Assembly (NCBI RefSeq): GCF_019565455.1
Contig: NZ_CP067377.1
Location: 1,990,001-2,054,000 of the forward strand
DNA: 64,000 nucleotides
Reading direction: 5' to 3'
From: Flavobacterium oreochromis
GTDB taxonomy: Bacteria > Bacteroidota > Bacteroidia > Flavobacteriales > Flavobacteriaceae
Shown: positions 61,839-64,000 of the stretch, piece by piece
How the letters are laid out: each line of letters opens with the position of its first letter
Position numbering within the stretch: position 1 is the first letter of the stretch
Notes under the pieces: model-generated
Database searches by the model: none
What the model saw: the letters and a program-made list of their open reading frames with translations, nothing else
What the model was told of the DNA's origin: nothing
Made by a program: the position numbers and the translations under genes

Positions 61839-62171
61839 ATGCAAGTTTCGGAAGTGTTAAATTATATTCCCAAAGAGGAATTAGAAAGATTATCATTAAA
61901 GTACAAGGTTGATTACCAAGTTAAAAAGCTTAATGGGCAAACGATGTTTCAACTTTTACTTTTTTCAATGCTAAATGTAAAAAATAATAGCCTGAGGGTT
62001 ATGGAGGAATTTTATCATTCATTAGCATTTAAAAGTATTGAAAACAATAGTTTTGACGCAGTAAAATACAATTCGATAAGAGACCGATTAGTTACTATAA
62101 ATCCGTGTTATTTCGAAGCAATTTTCAAAAGTTGCTTGAAACAATTTCAAAATAAATACCGAATGAAGTAG
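61839..62171 (+). mobile_element. IS4-family transposase, N-terminal fragment
   Basis: 'MQVSEVLNYIPKEELERLSL', 'KLNGQTMFQLLLFSMLNVKN' and 'YNSIRDRLVTINPCYFEAIF' are the N-terminal region of an IS4-type transposase as seen in Bacteroidetes. It stops after about 110 aa at 62171; the DDE catalytic core is absent, so it cannot transpose. The ATG at 61839 gives the family start. At its end the sequence changes within a few bases to a toxin C-terminal coding frame, so this is a recombination scar inside a toxin gene. Confidence 0.75.
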
Positions 62172-62518
62172 ATGTTACCTTTATTAATAAAAAAGCTATG
62201 ATGGAATGTAAATATGTTACAGGTGGTGAAGATGCTGTTAGAGACAATATTAAAAGTATTATGGGGAAGTATACTGAAGAATCTAGGTTATCTTCAAGTA
62301 TCAAAAATCAATACCCTAATCATTATGGAAAATTGAATATTAGTAATACATCTAATCCTTATTATAATCTAAACAGGCAGCAGTTTATAAATAAAATCAA
62401 AACAGATTTACTTGACCAAGCAGGCGGGATTAATAAAAACACTCTCGTTAATTCTATTTCAGAATTACATGTAGAAAATGCACAAGGTAGATTTGTAATT
62501 AAAAACACTGATTGGTAA
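62157..62518 (+). pseudogene. Orphan C-terminal toxin domain, PD-(D/E)XK nuclease-like
   Basis: In the frame that overlaps the IS4 fragment end, the sequence reads 'IPNEVDVTFINKKAMMECK' and on to 'FVIKNTDW', about 120 aa. The Asp of 'EVDVT' and the E-x-K of 'MECK' form a PD-(D/E)XK-like active site, as in restriction-fold polymorphic toxin tips. A stop lies two codons upstream, and an internal ATG at 62198 would omit the Asp, so the piece has no promoter-proximal toxin backbone and is an orphan cassette. It ends in TAATG overlapping the next gene, as toxin and immunity genes often do. Confidence 0.7.
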
Positions 62519-63224
62519 TGAAAAAAGATGATAACAATGTTGAAGATACTGTTAGGTATTGGTCGGATTTTGAGGGGGAATTATCAGTATATTATCATTT
62601 TATATGGGAAACATTTGATTCGCAAACTGAATTACTAAGTTTCATTAGTAATTATATTAAGATTTCTGAAAAATATAAAATAGCTGTACCTATTAATGGA
62701 TTGAGTAGTTTAGATATTCAATCTATAACCTTATATCCTCTTTATCAAATAGGAAGTAATTATTATTATCCAACCTATTTATTCGTTAATACTAAAGATG
62801 ATATTGCTCAAAAGATAATTTCTATTGATCCTTTAATTGCGATAGAGAATAGCTTTGATAAATTAAATTCGCATGGGTCAATTCCCGTTAGAATTGAATT
62901 TTTTTAAGAGAAGGAAAATTTAAGTTGTTATGTTATTTAGATAATGATATTTTTAATTTAGAATTAGACAATAAAAAATGTAGCCATTTAGACTACTTTA
63001 TAGATAATTCTGAACTAGCTTATTTAAATACTCCTCGTTTAAATAGTTTTCTTAGAGAATTGAAAAAACTATGCTTTGAATACGGTGCTACCAAATTTGA
63101 GTTTGAGAACTTAGGATTAAATGATTTTTGTGAGGATGGTGTAATGTTTGATGGTGAAGTAGTTTACTATGAAGATATAGTAGATATACTAAAGCCAGAA
63201 CACAGAATTGTAAAGGATTTATGA
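62518..63224 (+). CDS. Putative immunity protein for the orphan nuclease tip (frameshifted near 62902)
   Basis: The ATG at 62518 overlaps the toxin stop (TAATG). The first part is 130 aa ('DTVRYWSDFEGELSVYYHFI', 'AVPINGLSSLDIQSITLYPL'). With one T added to the T7 run at about 62898-62904 the frame continues as 'EFFLREGKFKLLCYLDN' and 'DYFIDNSELAYLNTPRLNSF' to 63224, total about 236 aa. The second part alone has only a TTG start, which supports the single-gene reading. Acidic, cytoplasmic, no known family recognised. Its role as immunity protein is inferred from position. Confidence 0.6.
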
Positions 63225-63545
63225 ATCAGATCAACTAGCTTTAAGTTTACATGCTTTAGATAATGGCAATTTTTTATGGAATGATATAGAAGTAAGTCCA
63301 GAGGAATTAGCAGAAATATTAGCTAAAAAACTCGATCCAAATAAAAAGAGATTGTACTTTTATCATGTAATGATTTAGCTAGCGCCCAAGCACTTGCTCA
63401 AGTTACAGGCAAAAAAGTTTATACGACTGATGGTGCCATAACGATCTTTGAAAATGGTATAAAACGCGCTGATAATATCCCGATCGCGCAGGAATGGTAC
63501 AAAGTGAGTCTCAACGCAAACGATTACTATGATAAAAGCAAATAA
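63216..63545 (+). pseudogene. Broken 3' fragment of a polymorphic toxin gene
   Basis: No start codon; the frame opens after a stop at about 63213. It reads 'YESDQLALSLHALDNGNFLW', 'VSPEELAEILAKKLDPNKK', then after one missing A near 63350 'EIVLLSCNDLASAQALAQVT', 'GKKVYTTDGAITIFENGI' and 'EWYKVSLNANDYYDKSK' to the stop at 63545. The 'LLSCN...AQALA..TGKKVY' pattern recurs in C-terminal domains of large toxins, but I cannot name the family. The last 45 bases (63478-63523) closely match the tandem repeat unit at the window end, about 42 of 45 bases by eye. Confidence 0.6.
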
Positions 63546-63678
63546 TAATTGTTAAAATTTTCAATGCTTTTTTGCTAATAATTTAATAACTTTATGTTGG
63601 AAAAACACAATAAGTCTTTCGAAGGGGAAGAAGTTTTTTACTTCTTTCCTTTCAAAAGAAAAATTTATTTATTGTTTT

Positions 63679-63792
63679 TTATGCTACTTCTCTTATTTGG
63701 TAATGTCTGTTTTCTCTAACACAAGCACATATAATGTGTACAAGTTTGTTTCTTACGTTATTTAAGACAAGCATTTTGCTTTTACCTTCTGT
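63679..63792 (-). mobile_element. IS110-family transposase, C-terminal fragment
   Basis: On the minus strand: 'TEGKSKMLVLNNVRNKLVHI' and 'ICACVRENRHYQIREVA' then a stop at 63679. 'MLVLNNVRNKLV' and 'ACVRENRHYQ' are the C-terminal signature of IS110-family (DEDD) transposases of Bacteroidetes. Only about 37 residues remain. The upstream edge falls exactly where the 61-bp tandem repeat begins (63792), so the array has replaced the rest or is the insertion junction. The hairpin GAAGAAGT / ACTTCTTTC at about 63628-63650 lies on its 3' side. Confidence 0.65.
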
Positions 63793-64000
63793 CCCGATCG
63801 CGCAGGAATGACACAAAGTGAGTCTCAGCGCAAACGTTGGCGCAGAATTGCATCCCGATCGCGCAGGAATGACACAAAGTGAGTCTCAGCGCAAACGTTG
63901 GCGCAGAATTGCATTCCCGATCGCGCAGGAATGACACAAAGTGAGTCTCAGCGCAAACGTTGGCGCAGAATTGCATCCCGATCGCTCAGATATGTGCAAA
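63792..64000. repeat. 61-bp tandem repeat array, at least 3.4 copies
   Basis: Units start at 63792, 63853, 63915 and 63976 (periods 61, 62, 61). Each begins TCCCGATCGCGCAGGAATG and ends GGCGCAGAATTGCA. The first three are almost identical (one extra T in the second); the fourth diverges after TCCCGATCGC and runs off the window. Its GC content is far above the surroundings. It has no spacers, so it is not CRISPR. Confidence 0.95.

Noticed and set aside
61839-62171. Functional IS4 transposase
   Set aside because: Only the N-terminal region remains and no DDE core or terminal repeats are present.
63782-63976. A 64-codon minus-strand open frame with internal repeats (MQFCANVCAETHFVSF...)
   Set aside because: It is only the translation of the 61-bp tandem repeat, which is nearly a multiple of three plus one and happens to lack stops; there is no start signal or family.
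63792-64000. Possible CRISPR array
   Set aside because: The repeats are contiguous with no spacers, and no cas genes are present.

Overview
The window looks like chromosomal DNA from a low-GC Bacteroidetes bacterium, most likely a Flavobacteriaceae member. The evidence is the AT-rich composition, promoters of the TTTG / TAnnTTTG type, a near-absence of Shine-Dalgarno sequences, SprB-repeat adhesins with a type IX secretion (T9SS) C-terminal sorting domain, a TANFOR-domain protein, and families typical of the group (DUF5777, DUF2490, DUF2004, YceI, HD-Pnk).

Layout. 1-7.2 kb: a lytic transglycosylase cut by the window edge, a short TSUP permease, a thioredoxin-like protein, a TPR protein, rpmH and carB. 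7.4-15.1 kb: ion transport and respiration (CLC channel, Crp/Fnr regulator, NhaA, Kir-type K+ channel, YceI, a lipoprotein cytochrome c, a DUF5777 barrel). 15.2-18.7 kb: thioesterase, phytase-like esterase, rmuC. 18.8-20.7 kb: a reverse transcriptase preceded by a roughly 410-nt structured, probably non-coding RNA whose two ends pair; this is a candidate retron/DRT-type defence locus. 22.4-24.2 kb: an RNA-repair pair (RNA ligase and HD-Pnk end-healing enzyme). 24.5-28.1 kb: RluE, an Rpn nuclease, an acyltransferase, a hydrolase relic and a small MscS channel. 28.2-32.2 kb: cobU, cobT, cobS and cobC for cobalamin lower-ligand attachment.

33.7-63.5 kb is the most striking part. It is a co-directional run of large exported proteins: a 1676-aa exported protein, two tandem SprB-like adhesins sharing an almost identical 4.5-kb body but with unrelated N-termini, an FN3-type protein, an outer-membrane barrel with a coiled-coil tail, and a 1720-aa TANFOR/zincin protein. 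Then come toxin and immunity modules: a secreted protein carrying TNT-like and YwqJ-deaminase-like domains, a SUKH-3-like immunity protein, a nuclease-type toxin tip cut by an IS4 remnant, a putative immunity gene and a further toxin tail. I read this as a T9SS-linked polymorphic-toxin and adhesin locus with a decaying, recombining 3' end. The end is marked by IS4 and IS110 fragments and a 61-bp tandem repeat that resembles the 3' end of the last toxin fragment.

Caution: about 25 otherwise well-conserved genes, including carB, rmuC and three cob genes, are broken by single-base indels, nearly all in homopolymers. Most are probably sequencing or assembly errors, so split genes are reported here as single features with the break noted.
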